From the NCBI GenBank assembly GCA_023375675.1, contig JALQBC010000008.1, forward strand, positions 1,240,001-1,304,000: a stretch of 64,000 bases of DNA, read 5' to 3'. The translations under genes and the position numbers were made by a program. The notes beneath the pieces were generated by a model. That model did no database searches. It was not told the origin of the DNA and saw only the letters and a program-made list of their open reading frames with translations. The DNA is from Cytospora piceicola. Lineage: Eukaryota; Ascomycota; Sordariomycetes; Diaporthales; Cytosporaceae. Below are positions 9,763 through 21,242 of this stretch, piece after piece; position 1 is the stretch's first letter, and each line of letters begins with the position of its first letter.

Positions 9763-11450
9763 ATGGGTAAATCCAAGGACACCAAGACCAGCAAGGTCAA
9801 GGCCGAGAAGCCTGTGGCTTCCAAGGCTGCTGTCACCAAGCCTGTCGAGGTCGTGAAGTCCAAGGCCAAGGCCGCTGCTAAGGAGGTTTCCAAGAAGGTT
9901 TCTTCCAAGAAGTCCAAGAAGCAGGAGTCTTCCTCCGAGAGCTCCAGCGACTCTGAGGATTCCGACTCCTCTGCTTCCTCCGACTCCGACTCCGAGTCTG
10001 AGGACGAGAAGAAGGTTGTGCCCAAGACCAACGGAAAGGCCAAGGCCGCCGAGTCCTCCGACTCTTCTGACTCCTCCGACTCCAGCGAGAGCGAGGATGA
10101 GAAGCCTGCTGTCGCCGCCAAGAAGGTCGCCGCCAAGGCCGCTGAGACTTCCGAGTCCTCTGACTCTAGCGATGACAGCGAGAGCGAGGACGAGAAGCCC
10201 GTTGTTGCCGCCAAGGTTGCCGAGCCAAGCGTAAGCTCTTCAACTGCCTACCACCATACTTATTACTTTTGGCTAATCACTATATATACAGTCCGACTCT
10301 GACGACAGCGACGACTCCTCCGACTCCGATGAGGAGGAGAAGCCCAAGGTTGCCGCTGCCGCTAAGGCCAGCGTAAGTACTACACTATATACGGAGACGC
10401 TTTAACTGAACCTGAAACTAATTGTATAACTTCTAGTCCGACGACTCTGACTCCGACTCCGACTCCGACTCTGACGACTCTGAGACCGAGTCTGCCGAGA
10501 AGGAGGAGGCCGAGGTCGAGGCACCATACGCCGCCAAGCGCAAGGCTGCTGAGGAGGCTGATGCCCCCGCCAAGCGCGCCAAGACTGAGGACGATGCTGG
10601 TGAGGAGAGCTCCACTCTCTTCGTTGGCAACCTGAGCTGGAACGTCGATGACAACCTCCTCTACGAGGAGTTCAAGGAGAGCACGGGTGTCACCAACGCT
10701 CGCATTATCACCAACCGTGAGGATGGACGTCCCCGTGGATTCGGTTACGTCGACTTCGACACCACCGAGAACGCCAAGGCCGCTCTTGAGGCTAAGCAGG
10801 GAGGCTTCCTTGATGGCCGTGACATGCGTCTGGATCTTTCCTCCGGAAAGCCCAAGGACAACTCTGCTGCCCGTGCCGGCGACCGTGCCAAGAAGTTCAA
10901 CGACGAGATGAGCCCCGAGAGCGACACCCTGTTCGTCGGCAACCTGTCTTTCCAGGTCGACGAGGAGTCTGTTTCTGCCTTCTTCAACGAGGTTGCCCCC
11001 GTCAAGAGCCTCCGTCTTCCTACCGAGCAGTAAGTACTACCGACATCCATATCGTGCCAAGTGCATTGCTGACCATTATACAGGGAGACTGGACGCTTCA
11101 AGGGTTTCGGTTACATCACCTTCAACTCTGTCGAGGAGGCCAAGTCTGCCGTTGAGCAGCTGCAGGGTGCTGACCTGATGGGTCGTGGTATCCGTCTCGA
11201 CTACGCCTCTGGCCGTCCCGACAACGGCGGCGGTGGCCGTGGTGGTGGTGGCTTCGGTGGTGGCCGCGGAGGTGGTCGCGGCGGTGGCCGTGGTGGCTTC
11301 GGCGACCGTGGTGGCCGTGGTGGCGGTCGCGGTGGCTTCGGCGACCGTGGCGGCCGTGGCGGTGGCCGTGGTGGCTTCGGTGACCGTGGTGGACGTGGCG
11401 GCGGTCGTGGCGGCAGCGGCGGCTTCCAGGGAAAGAAGATCACCTTTTAA
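9763..11450 (+). CDS. NSR1: Nucleolin-like rRNA-processing protein (NSR1/gar2)
   Basis: Four exons: 9,763-10,230, 10,292-10,372, 10,437-11,029 and 11,084-11,450, with introns of 61, 64 and 54 bp, all GT-AG. The spliced protein is 502 residues. Domain order is that of nucleolin: a Lys-rich start, alternating Ser/Asp/Glu acidic blocks that are probable CK2 sites, a Lys/Arg nuclear signal (AAKRKAAEEADAPAKRAK), two RNA-recognition motifs (first RNP2 STLFVGNLSW and RNP1 RGFGYVDF; second DTLFVGNLSF and KGFGYITF), and a Gly/Arg-rich RGG tail with repeats of GFGDRGGRGGGRG. Such proteins act in the nucleolus in pre-rRNA processing and 40S assembly. Introns 1 and 2 interrupt the acidic Ser blocks between codons. 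Codon use is strongly biased to C-ending codons, consistent with high expression. Confidence 0.94.
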
Positions 11451-11577
11451 AGATACCCATTGATTTTCGTCCCTGAGGCGCGCTGAGGCCGGGCAGGAAG
11501 CAGGAAGGCAAGTCAAGCGAGGAGGAGAAGCAGGAGGCCGCCTTGTGAGGCGACCAGCCGCACATGAGGGTTCTGAG

Positions 11578-11770
11578 GGCTCTTGTGGCATTTCAGTGGG
11601 CTTTGTGGGTTGTCGGCACCGATACCTGTGGGCTTGTTCCTGATCTGTGGGCTCGTGTGTTTCACACACTCTCTCTTGACACTTAAAAGTGTCTGCTCTA
11701 TGCTCTTGAGGGCATCACTCAGATGATAGGTTCCTGCTTGATCCTGTGGGCTTCTGTGGGCTTGATGGAG
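11578..11770 (+). repeat. Dispersed CTGTGGGCTT / TGAGGGCT motif cluster
   Basis: Seven or more near-copies of (c)TGTGGGCT and GAGGGC lie just downstream of the nucleolin stop, several spaced 15-40 bp apart; similar GAGGG words continue to about 11,930. They are in the predicted 3' UTR. Function unknown. Confidence 0.5.
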
Positions 11771-13189
11771 ATGAGATGTCTTGACGAGCGTCTCACTAAG
11801 TCTCCTGAAAGGGGACCGGTTATAACTGAGGGCTATTGGCGTTTGAGGGTTTTAAAAAAAGTTTTTGCATTTCAGGTCGGACATCTCGACCACCCAGCAC
11901 ATCCAATACTGAGGGTTTCCGAGGGCTTCTACTTTCGTAAAGCTAGCTGGCGATGCAAATCTTCTTGACAACTCCAGTTGACTTTGTTTAGCCGGTAAGT
12001 ATTTCCCAGATATTGAGATCCCCTACACGCTTTTTCCATACCTGGATCCTGGTCACCATTTAGCTGTAAGATACATAGAACAGAGCAAGGGCACAAAATA
12101 ATTTCAAAACGAGTTTCGACTTCATAAAATATTCCTATCCTGATCGATGTGGAGAGAAAGTGATTCGTAAAGTGCACTCTACGCAATGGCTATGACCGAA
12201 AAAGGAGGTATTGCGGATTAGACCCTAAAGTCTGGCGGTCTGGCACCTAACCGGAACCAAGGTAACCGGGTCGTATCACCGGCAGATGTCCGTTACTCTC
12301 TTACAGATACATAGTAAGACAAAAGTGGCAGATATATCAGGCTATTTTCTAGGGAAATGGATATCGCGTTATTGCCCCTTTGAAGGGTTTGGGCTTGTGT
12401 TGTTGCCCGCATGTGACGCCGCAGCCTACCAGTCATTGATTACCTAGGTAGTCATGAGGACAAATGGGCTGAGATAGGTAGACTCATATATGTTTTGGGG
12501 GGTGCCGTGTTTGATCAGCCTGTCAGCCTGATCTCAAGGCCACTTGACTGTCTGATTGTTTGGCTGGACTGTATGACAAGGAGATCCATGCCAATCCGGT
12601 TCCAGTCTCCCCCCCACGCTCCTCTTCCCGCGCTTCACATATTCATCTGTTAATGGTATCTATCTACCACAGTACTACGATGTCATACCTGCCCCGCCGC
12701 CTAGGTAGGTAATAGCATCAAATTAATATATAGTTCTATATGCTAAACCCGACCGCTGGCGACGGCGGGTGCAAGTTTCGAGTCGCTTGGGCACTTCCTG
12801 CTTTGTACTGTGGTACTGGCAATTAGATCGTTCCCTTATTAAGCCAAGCAGCAAATGTTAGGAAACCCCTTTGAAGTTGAAACCTTGGGGGAAAGAAAAA
12901 ACAAAGAGAGACAAGAATGAGGCATGTCCCCTTTCTCCCTGTTCCTGCTTCCACTTTTCAGATAGAAAAGTCTCCATCTTCTGACAGTCGATCTTGCACC
13001 ATTATCTCCTCATCCTCAGGTCTGCATTGCATCCCGGTTGTCATCCATTCATGTGCATGTGCATCTTGCCTGCATGTGCAGTCTTAATGCTCCTCTTCCA
13101 AGGTTATCGGTTGCCGATTCATGGGTCTTATTGATAAAGGCGCTGATCCACTAGATCCACCCGGCTGACTGCTGTGGGCCGTGGGATCT

Positions 13190-13225
13190 GGGGGGTTCTT
13201 GGGGGGGTTTGGGGGGGTTTGGGGG
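13190..13225 (+). other. Strong potential G-quadruplex
   Basis: Four G runs of 6, 7, 7 and 5 separated by short T-rich loops (ttctt, ttt, ttt), the textbook pattern for a stable G-quadruplex, about 560 bp upstream of the next ATG. A further long G run follows near 13,364-13,374. Confidence 0.7.
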
Positions 13226-13659
13226 CTTCCTGCAGCGGCCAAGGAGACAGAGCGGAGGTTGATTTGATAGTGACAGGAGCACCTGGGGCAAGGGGATCCC
13301 GGTCTACTGCACTCTCCGTTACGCATTTGGCAGTCAGTCAGGCAGTACATACGGTTTACCATTAGGGGGGGGGGGACCAAGTACAATACATAGATATCTA
13401 GACTACATAGAACATAGAGGGATTGGGGGCCTTCTCGTGCTTCCTTCTCTCCCTTCAACGAAAACAGCGGATATCTGGACTGACAACCTTGGAACCTTGG
13501 AACCTTGGATTACAACATACACAGCCAACCACGACCACGACCACACTGCCGTTGCAACATCAATAAACATCGTGCAACCAAACACCACCTTTCTTTCTTC
13601 TTGTTGCTGCTCTCTCCTCACCCCCTCACGGTCTACAACTCCTCAGGCCGTTTCTTCTC

Positions 13660-13730
13660 CCCTCTTTCTCCTCCCCTCTCCTCTTCTCTTCTCTTCTCTT
13701 CTCTTCTTCTCTTCTCTTCGCTTTTCCTAT
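13660..13730 (+). repeat. CT-rich (CTCTT)n leader tract
   Basis: A pyr-rich microsatellite with repeated ctcttctctt units, 50-120 bp before the ATG at 13,781. Such tracts are common in fungal promoters and leaders and probably lie around the transcription start. Confidence 0.6.
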
Positions 13731-13780
13731 CCAACCCTCCCCTTACCTCTCCTGCCCGCTCCTTAACCTCAGCGCCTGTC

Positions 13781-15279
13781 ATGGCCTCCTCCCAGCAGGG
13801 TCGTCTGGGCGCCAGCCGCCGGTCTCCTTTTATCGATTCTGGCAGGGATTCGGAGAACATTGCGCCATCGGATGCAACATCAGCAGCAACGAGAGCGACG
13901 CCACAGTCGTCCCGACACAATTACGACGGTAAGTGAACCACCAGATGCAGCATACATGCAGCGTACTCTCCGGTCCCCCCTGGTGGAACAGCACATGTAG
14001 GCAGTCGGAACTGACAAGCTTAGTAGATTCCTGGGTCGAGGTCGCCTCCCAGCCATCTTCCTCTTCGCTCTCCTCCATCGGAGACGAGATCGTCACAACT
14101 GGTCTGCAGGTCGGCAACCAGTCATACCCTCCCCGAAGGAGGCGGACGCAACGTCAGCACAATCAAAAGCAGTCCGAGCAACGACACACCATGCCCCCGT
14201 CCTATATCGTGAGCCATGCTGCTGCGCAGGCAGGCACAAGCAGCCAAGAGGAGTACGACGAGACTGAGAGCGAGGAAGATCACGTTATGACTTCATCTGC
14301 GGAGAATATCGACCCACGGCCACCTACTGGTACTCCTGGTCTGCCACGTTCGCAGACTGCCCTCGGCCTTAGTACCGACTCCGAATCAGAGGACGACGAC
14401 GACGACGGGACTGCCCTGGGCAGGCCGACAGGCTTCCGCCCGCAACCTAACGCCTTCTCGCACCCACCCGCTCACCTCAGCCAACGCAGCCACTCTACCA
14501 ACTCGGCCATACCCGCGCACCACCCCGGTGTTAGGCAATCCACATATGCTCACAGGTCACACAACCGTCCCCGCAGCGACTTCACGTCTCCCGCCTACCA
14601 AGCCGACCACGACGCTGCACTGCGCGCATCGCTCACCACCCTCCTCTCATGCGCCGCGGCTGCTAAGAACCTGCCCGGGAGACGCAGCACCGCCCTGGGG
14701 CCATCGCCAGGGGAGCCGGTCCTGGGCGCCGGCGTCGGGCAGAGCTCCCAGCCCATGGAGCTCAGGCTTGTTCCCGAGTCCGAGATGGAGGCCGGGGCCT
14801 CTCCAGCCCTCGGGTCTGCTGCGGCCAAGTCGTCGCCCCGGGCGCGCCAGGCCACAACCCGGACGACGTCAAACTCCAGCGCGCAGAGCGTACCCGCCTC
14901 AACCTCCTCCGAGGAGAAGGGGAAGAGGACCGCGTATGCTAGCCAGCCTAGACCCCAACGGGCGACCAAGAAGAAGAGGGCATCTGCCGCCGCCGTGGAC
15001 GACAACACCGTGACCTGGATCAGCCCCGCGACCCTGACCTGGGTCCTGGGGACCGGGGTCGTGCTGTTGGTTTCTGTCGTGGGCTTTGGCGCCGGTTTCG
15101 TCGTCGGCCGCGAAGTCGGCCGGCAGGATATCCTGGGCTCCATGAGCGGCGGGAGCCCTGCCGCAGGTGCGGGGGTGAACGCTTCGTCCTGTGGCGGCGA
15201 GGTGATACGCAGCACGAGCAGCGGCACGCTGAGAAGGTGGAGGTGGGGCAGCGGGATGACGAGGCTCGTGAGTGCCTAG
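13781..15279 (+). CDS. Tail-anchored protein of unknown function with WVEV motif
   Basis: Two exons, 13,781-13,928 and 14,027-15,279, with a 98-bp intron (GTAAGTG...TTAGTAG). The spliced protein is 466 residues. Exon 1 is Ser/Arg-rich. The junction creates YDDSWVEVASQPSSSS, a Trp-x-x-Val preceded by two Asp, which fits the Atg8-interacting motif pattern, followed by LSSIGDEIVTTGL. Residues 80-350 are low-complexity and disordered with acidic Ser patches. One hydrophobic segment, TLTWVLGTGVVLLVSVVGFG, lies about 75 residues from the end and is followed by GAGFVVGREVGRQ, so one C-terminal membrane span is likely. I recognise it as a conserved Pezizomycotina hypothetical protein type but know no function. 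An autophagy-receptor role is only an inference. A GTGAGTG near 15,268 could be an unused splice donor, so the last residues are less certain. Confidence 0.72.
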
Positions 15280-16302
15280 AGGGCGGAGGTGGCCGGGCCG
15301 ATGCCTGCGTGGAGGATGAATTTCTCCACCAGGTGAACGTGGTTGTGCGAGTACAGCGGGAGCGAGGACGAGCACCGTCGGCAATGAGACTGTCCGGAAC
15401 GAGGCGCTGCAACTGATCCCGCTCGAATGAGACGAGCAAGGCACAACTCACTCACGCTTTCCTTTTGTTTCGTTACTACAGTCTGGATGGTGTACGGGAT
15501 TTTGGGTTTTGCATATATGTTGGAATTGACTGCTTCGAGAATGGGAGATACCACGTCCGTTTTGTCGCCGCGATTATTTTGGCCTTACACAGTAACTGTT
15601 AATCACCATAAGGCCATGGCGGTGACGGGTTTTGAATGAGCACACGCGGAGAGGGAGACACAAGGGACACGCACGCGCGACAATCGAGTGTCATGGTTGG
15701 GCAGATAGCATTGGCTTCTCTCAGATTTAATACGATTAGCATATATCATTATGGAGTGTTGAGTTTCCGTAGTCTGCAGACTGTTGTGTAATCTGGAAGA
15801 GATAGGTTCCTGTGTAGTGGTTTCCTCCCTCTCAGGTCAACTCCCTCACAACAACAATTTGCCCAGGTGCTATTCATAAGTCTTTGGTTCCTAATAGAAC
15901 TTCTAGTTTGCGCTAAGGGAGCAAGGTGTTCTTGAGCAGATTTGTAGCGTCCTTTTGGGATTGCCCACTGCTGGCGTTCATGAAGGTCAGAAGCCTTGAT
16001 AGAAAATATCGATTTCTTTACTGCCTATATCTCTAGTCTCAGGTGGTATCTAGATTGCGTGAGCATCTCCTATTAAGTTCCCCAACTTTATACATAAACG
16101 TCCGACCCAGTATCAGATTCAGTAATGACATTATGTTATGAGCAACACCGGCGACGGGCCAGATGGGCAGGCTTGCCCGGCACTCACAACGCCTCTTCGC
16201 CCTCGGTATATGATACTAAGATATCCCTCGTACTTGCTCTATGCTCTATCCGGTGGCACCTTTGGATTGGAACCCGCTTATGTTCACATCACGTATATCC
16301 TA
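15280..16302. other. Convergent intergenic region
   Basis: Holds the 3' ends of the tail-anchored gene (+) and the GH15 gene (-). Short open frames without domains are not called. No RNA gene or repeat seen. Confidence 0.5.
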
Positions 16303-18505
16303 TCAGCGGTGGAATTCGGACACGCGGTCCAGGCTACAATTCATCAGTACCGGATATGTCACCCAGGGTAGTCCCGAACGGAAGAGGGCTTACTTGAATG
16401 CCGCGCTGATCAACGCGAGGTGGCTGAAAGCCTGTGGCGTGTTTCCGAGCTGCTCGCCACTGCGGGAGATTTCCTCGGAAAACATGCTCAGATCTGTCCG
16501 ATATTTTCAGTCAGTATTGGCCTTATGAAATGCAATGTCAAAGGAGCCCGGCCTGCGAGCCGTATCACAAGACTCCGGAGGGGCAGAGCGCCTGGAAACA
16601 CAACTCCAGAGGCAAATCACAAAAAAGAACACCCGAGGGGTAGAACAGCACGTACGGTTGCTGAAGCTCAGCATGTTCTCAAACATGTTGACAGCGCGGA
16701 TGAGGTACTTGGGCTCGTAGACACTGGCCCTCGTCATGGCCTCGACGAGCCAGAAGGTGCACATGGAGAAGGCGCCCTCGCGGCCGCCGATGCCGTCCTC
16801 GGACAGCTCCGTGTCGTAGCGGTACACCAGCCCCGTGGAGGTCAGGCCGCCCTTCTCGGGGGGCAGGAGGATCCGGTCCAGGGTGTTGAGGAAGCGGGGC
16901 TCGTTGGGCGTGAGGAAGAAGACCAGCGGCGCGATGAGGATGGACGAGTCGAGCATCGTCCTGTTCTCGTAGCTCTGGATGAAGCTCTTCATCTCGGGGT
17001 TGTAGCCTGGAGGGGGTCTGTCAGCTGTTTTTGAGGCCGAGTAGAAGCCGAAGAGGGGAGTGCTCACCCTTCTCCATGATCTCTTCGTAAAGGGCGTCTT
17101 TGGCTGCTAGCCACTTGGCCCTGTTCGGACAGGGGAAATTCCTCTTTTCTGCTAGTCGGAGGCCTCTGTCGAATGCCACCCAGAGCATGATTTTAGAATA
17201 CACAAAGTGTTGTTTGTGGTTGCGAACTTCCCAGATTGACATATCAGGCCGGTCCGTTAATGTCAACACATAATCTGCACCGATGGTCAGCTCCCGATTT
17301 TCACACATTTAAGAGAGGTCCGGTGGACTACAACACACCAAGCAGCTGTCGAACAGATACCCACGTATCCCAAGTAACTGGCTTCCCGTACTTGTTGTTG
17401 AGATAGACGGCATCCATCAACTCGCCATAAATGTCAAACTGCTGGTGGAAAGCCGCCCCGTTCCCGATCCGCACAGGTTTCGAGCCCCTATAGCCCTCGA
17501 GGTGGTCCAGCTCGACCTCGGGGATCTCGGTGTCGCCCCTGATGGTGAACATGATGGGCAGGCCCCCGTCCGGAGTCCGCGACTTGAGGATCCGCTCGCT
17601 GATGAACTCCATGTACTTGTCGGCCTCCTCTATGAAGCCCATGCGCAGCAGGATGTAGACGGTGAAGCTCGAGTCCCTCACCCACGAGTACCGGTAGTCC
17701 CAGTTCCGGGGGCCCGAGATCTCCTCGGGCACGGAGAAGGTCGGCGCGGCGACGATGGCCCCCGTGGGCTCGTAGGTGAGCAGCTTGAGGATCATCAGGC
17801 TGCGCGTGACCACCTCCCGCCACCGGCCCTTGTACTTGCACCTGGAGATCCAGTTGTACCAGTACGTCTGGGTGTCGTGCTGCTGCTTGTCCAGGTCGGC
17901 CGTCGTGATGTCGCCCGTGACGTGGCTGTCCAGGTCGTCCCGCAGGGTGAACGAGACGGCCTGGCCCTCCTGCAAGGTAATGTGCGCGACGACGCCCTCG
18001 CTGAGCATACCTGTGTGGTCCGTGTTAATCGTGACAGTTCGAGACAACATGACAGGGGGGTCGGTTTTCTAAGGAAAATGGTAATCTATATACCCTCCCT
18101 GGTGACCTTGCTAAACTCCACCACGGGGCAGGCCCCCGCGCTCTCGTCGTCCTTGTCGATGGTGACGTCGAGCTGCAGCCGCGCGCCGCCCTCCTCGACG
18201 CTGTGGAAGGTGACGACCTTGGACGGCACGCCGGGGGCGTGGAAGGCGCGCAGCACCCTCGTCTCGTGCCGCTCGCGCGCGTACCCCAGGGCCGGGAAGA
18301 TCTCGACGTCGAGCGAGAGCCGGCCGCGGACGCACTCGACGCGGCGGACGAGCCAGCGCTTGAGCTCCTCCTGGACGGCGTGGACCTCGCGGAAGGCGTT
18401 CTGGCGGCCGCCGGCGCCGGCGGCGCCCCGCCCCACCGGCGTGAAGGACATCTTGGGCCGCGGGAAGAAGTCGACGAGGTCGACGACGCCGTCCTTGTGG
18501 ATGTC
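16303..18505 (-). pseudogene. GH15 glycoside hydrolase, 3' part (separated by the insertion)
   Basis: This is the 3' four-fifths of a GH15 (glucoamylase/trehalase-like) gene. Exons: 18,094-18,505, 17,339-18,010, 17,068-17,274, 16,656-17,006, 16,394-16,493 and 16,303-16,333. Introns (83, 64, 61, 162 and 60 bp) are GT-AG and each rejoins a conserved motif: EGMLSEGV, QLLDYV...[38 protein letters not shown] and AAFNLDRV. Family signatures include DGVVDLVDFFPRPK, GPRNWDYRYSWVRDSSFT, FDIYGELMDAVY and the catalytic-base region HLSMFSEE. The family acts on alpha-linked glucosides such as trehalose. The exons have no internal stops, so the insertion looks recent relative to exon decay, but this fragment has no promoter or start of its own and cannot encode the full enzyme. 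Confidence 0.9.
18500..18505. repeat. Target-site duplication, left copy (GATGTC)
   Basis: GATGTC here and at 63,371-63,376 flank the 44.9-kb element. Counting the sequence once restores the GH15 frame exactly, as a transposition duplication should. Confidence 0.85.
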
Positions 18506-18515
18506 CCTGTTAAGC
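18506..18515. other. 10-bp unmatched junction sequence CCTGTTAAGC
   Basis: Lies between the left target duplication and the first base (GAGAG) that aligns with the right terminal repeat. It has no counterpart at the right end. It may be filler DNA from integration or a terminus lost on the right. Confidence 0.6.
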
Positions 18516-19450
18516 GAGAGTAAATTTTCTCTATTTTCGGCAGGTCTTGACTCCTAAGACACTGTCTAATATATGTTTCTAAAGTACATCTCGAGTCTAA
18601 TATATGTTTTTAGAGTGTATCTTCGAGTCTAGTATATGTTTTTAGAGTGTATTTAAAGCTGATATATATATCGTAAGGTTTACTTCGACCTTCGAGGCTA
18701 GCCTTCGAGTTTAATCGTAGCTATCTTAAATTTAATCGTAGCTATCTTTATCGCCCTCGACCTTCGACCTTTAAATCTAATTATAGCTATCTCTGTCGCC
18801 CTCGATCTTTGTCTTTCGAATCTAATCGTAGCTATCTGTCTCTATATCGCCCTCGAGCCTTAGTTAATAGTTTTCTGTTTATCTGACCGTAGCTATATAG
18901 GTAATGTTTCTAGTATATCTTATAGTCGGTCCGCCCTGGAAAATCTACGTACGATACCTTTTACGGCCGGTCTGTTATAGTCGGCTTAGGCTATACCGAG
19001 TAGGAAAGGCGATACGGGAGGCTATAATACCTTTTATAGTTAGTCTGCTACGAAAGATTTACGATAGTTACGATACTTTTTATAGTCGGTCTGCTACAGA
19101 ATATATAACGTATAGCTATAATACCTTTAATAGTCGGTTCGCCCCGGAAAATTTATAATAGCTACGATACCTTTTATAGTCGGTCCGTTACGGAATATGT
19201 AACGTATAGCTATAATACCTTTTACGGTCGGCTTAAGCTACGCCGGGTAGGAAAGGCGATATTAAGCTACGATACCTTTTATAGTCGGTTTATTACAGAA
19301 TACAGAAAATATAACGTATAGCTATAATGCCTTTTATAGTCGGTCTGTTATAAAATATATAACGTATAGCTACGATACCTTTTATAGTCGGTCCGCCCCG
19401 GAAGATCTACGATAGCTATAAGGTTTTTTACGGTCGGTTTACCGCGGATA
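18516..19450 (+). repeat. Left terminal inverted repeat with iterated motifs
   Basis: Aligns in inverted orientation with 62,935-63,370. Matching landmarks in order: GAGAG terminus, aggtct..actcctaagacactgt, tctaaagtacat.ctcgagtctaat, a tatatatatcgtaag block, gaccttcgaggctagccttcgag, and agtatatcttatagtcgg. It is modular: three 31-bp units with gtctaatatatgttt (18,562-18,656), four units of about 45-60 bp with taatcgtagctatct (18,715-18,890), and about eleven units of roughly 45-60 bp with tatagtcggtccgc (18,920-19,450). The left copy is longer because it has more of the last unit. Iterated subterminal motifs usually bind a transposase; that is an inference here. Confidence 0.85.
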
Positions 19451-19739
19451 CGTAAATATTATAAGGTTAGTTAGTTACTTTAACAGGCACTTTATAGTAT
19501 AAAGCTAAATCTATTTAGTTTATCTCGATTTATATAAAAAGATATCGTATACCGTTATATACGATAAATACCTATTAAAAAATTATTATTTAAAAAGATA
19601 CCCCGCTATATATAATAAATACTTACTAAAAAATTATTATTTAAAAAGACACCCTACTAGCGTAATACTTATAAGTATATATATAAGCTACTTTAATATT
19701 ACAGCTTACGTAGCTTTACGTAGCTTTTATACCGTATTT
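19451..19739. other. AT-rich element interior, no frame followed
   Basis: Contains a short direct repeat (aaaaaattattatttaaaaaga twice, about 19,577-19,650). No coding remnant recognised. Confidence 0.5.
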
Positions 19740-20795
19740 TTAAAGGTTATATCGGATCGGATACTCTAGCTAAGGGTAATAAAGTCCGCGGTAAAGATTT
19801 ACTTTTTTAAACGATAGTTATAGCAAGGGTTATAAGGCTATAGATTTAAGTCGTCCGGCTTAAAGCTATTTAGTTTTTAGTACTTCTCTTAGTATAAGGT
19901 TAACGTAAAGCTATTAAAAGTGTTTAAGATAATCTTTACGCCGGCCTTACCGTAAAAGTAAGTAGTAAACCTATAGGTTATATTATAAGCGCTATAGTCG
20001 TAATACCGGCTACATGCTATATAACCGGTTAAAACCGAGTAAGAATTTTAGGAATTAAACGGTAGTATCTATCCTTTAAACGTGTTTAAGTAGCTAAAGT
20101 AGTTATTATCGTTAGTATAGACTGTTATAAAGAAGTCCGTTTAAGGTATATCGGTAATATTTATATACTTAAAAGTAAAGTAGCTATAGATAATAAACAG
20201 GGAGGAGCTTAAAGCGAAGACGATAAGGTTTACCGAGGTATCGAAGGACCGGATAACCGAAGAAGGGAAAAAGACCCGGCTAACGCGGTAATAGACGATT
20301 ATATTAAATCTTCCGAAGGCGATATAGAAGTTTATCTTCTAAGCTATACGGATCGTACGCTTAAAGCCGTATAGCGATAGCGACTAGATCTCTTAGCTAA
20401 AAGAGCTAACGTAGCTATAAAAGCCTATAAGGAAATAAAGGATAAAGCCTTACGTCGTATTATAGCAGGCGTTATAAAGCGACGACCTAGTATATCGTTT
20501 AAAGTAAAGGCGGTAATAGTTTAAGCAGACGTAGTATATATCGGGTATATTACGTTCGAGTTTAACAATAAGCTGTTTAACCTTAGCTTTTCCTAGTTAG
20601 CGCTATTAAATATATAAGGCCTTATCGAACTTTTAGCCTTAATTAAAAGAGCGCTCGGTATTAAAGTAGTTTTTTTAGTCGGGATCCTTTTCGTAAGCCG
20701 ATTAAAAGGTTTTATTAATAAGGAAGAGGCAAATACGGTTAACTAGATTTATTATCCTTATAACCTTATAAATTAACTCGAAAGAGAGTTAAGTT
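19740..20795 (+). pseudogene. RIP-degraded unknown gene A
   Basis: With TAA/TAG read as former Gln/Trp, one frame stays open for about 350 codons; the second half from about 20,150 is the clearest. Readable stretches include LLSYTDRTLKAV, NVAIKAYKEIKDKALRR and FEFNNKLFNLSFS, ending near QLERELS. The first half could be untranslated. I recognise no domain. It is the first gene-like unit inside the left terminal repeat and is read inward. Confidence 0.45.
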
Positions 20796-21242
20796 AAAAT
20801 TAAGGTTATTATAACGAACTACGTAGTATTAAGTATATAATATAGTATATTCTGTAGTAAACGAAATAAAATTAGTATAGTATCGATATAATAATATAAA
20901 GTTATTATAAGAATAAAACTAGGTAGACTTACTAGCTTAATATAGCTTAAAAGTTCTTTAAGACCTATTTGTTAATTTCTCTTTAATAAACTTTAAAGTC
21001 TGTTTCCGTCTGCTTATATATTATATTTAGTTACTATTTAAATAGTTTCGAATAAGATAGTGTTTAAAATATATATAATAGGCCGGTATAACTATTAGGT
21101 CGCTATATATATCCGAACGTTCTTTATACTACTAGTTTTAGAATTCGCTTTACTACGTTATTACTTCTTTTAATATACTAAAGTCGTAGGCGTTTAAAGA
21201 TATCTAGGTTAAACCTTTCCCTTATTAAATCTAATCTCACTC

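Larger units (their letters stand above)
11451..13780. other. 2.3-kb intergenic region with G-rich features
   Basis: No supported gene. The first 320 bp after the nucleolin stop contain a family of short TGTGGGCTT/TGAGGGCT motifs. TACCTAGGTA-type motifs occur near 12,440 and 12,700. A four-run G-tract lies at 13,190-13,225 and another long G run near 13,364-13,374. The last 200 bp are the CT-rich leader of the next gene. Open frames here show no domain. Confidence 0.5.

Noticed and set aside
10231..10291. snoRNA in nucleolin introns, as in animals
   Set aside because: The introns are only 54-64 bp, too short to host a box C/D or H/ACA RNA.
11185..11463. Open frames over the RGG-coding exon of the nucleolin gene, both strands
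   Set aside because: Shadows of the Gly/Arg repeat; the spliced frame with two RRMs explains the exon.
18506..18560. Element as a giant intron, since AACAG before GGACATC resembles an acceptor
   Set aside because: The 5' fragment meets a TAA four codons after the junction with no GT donor before it, and the duplication plus exact frame explain the junction better.
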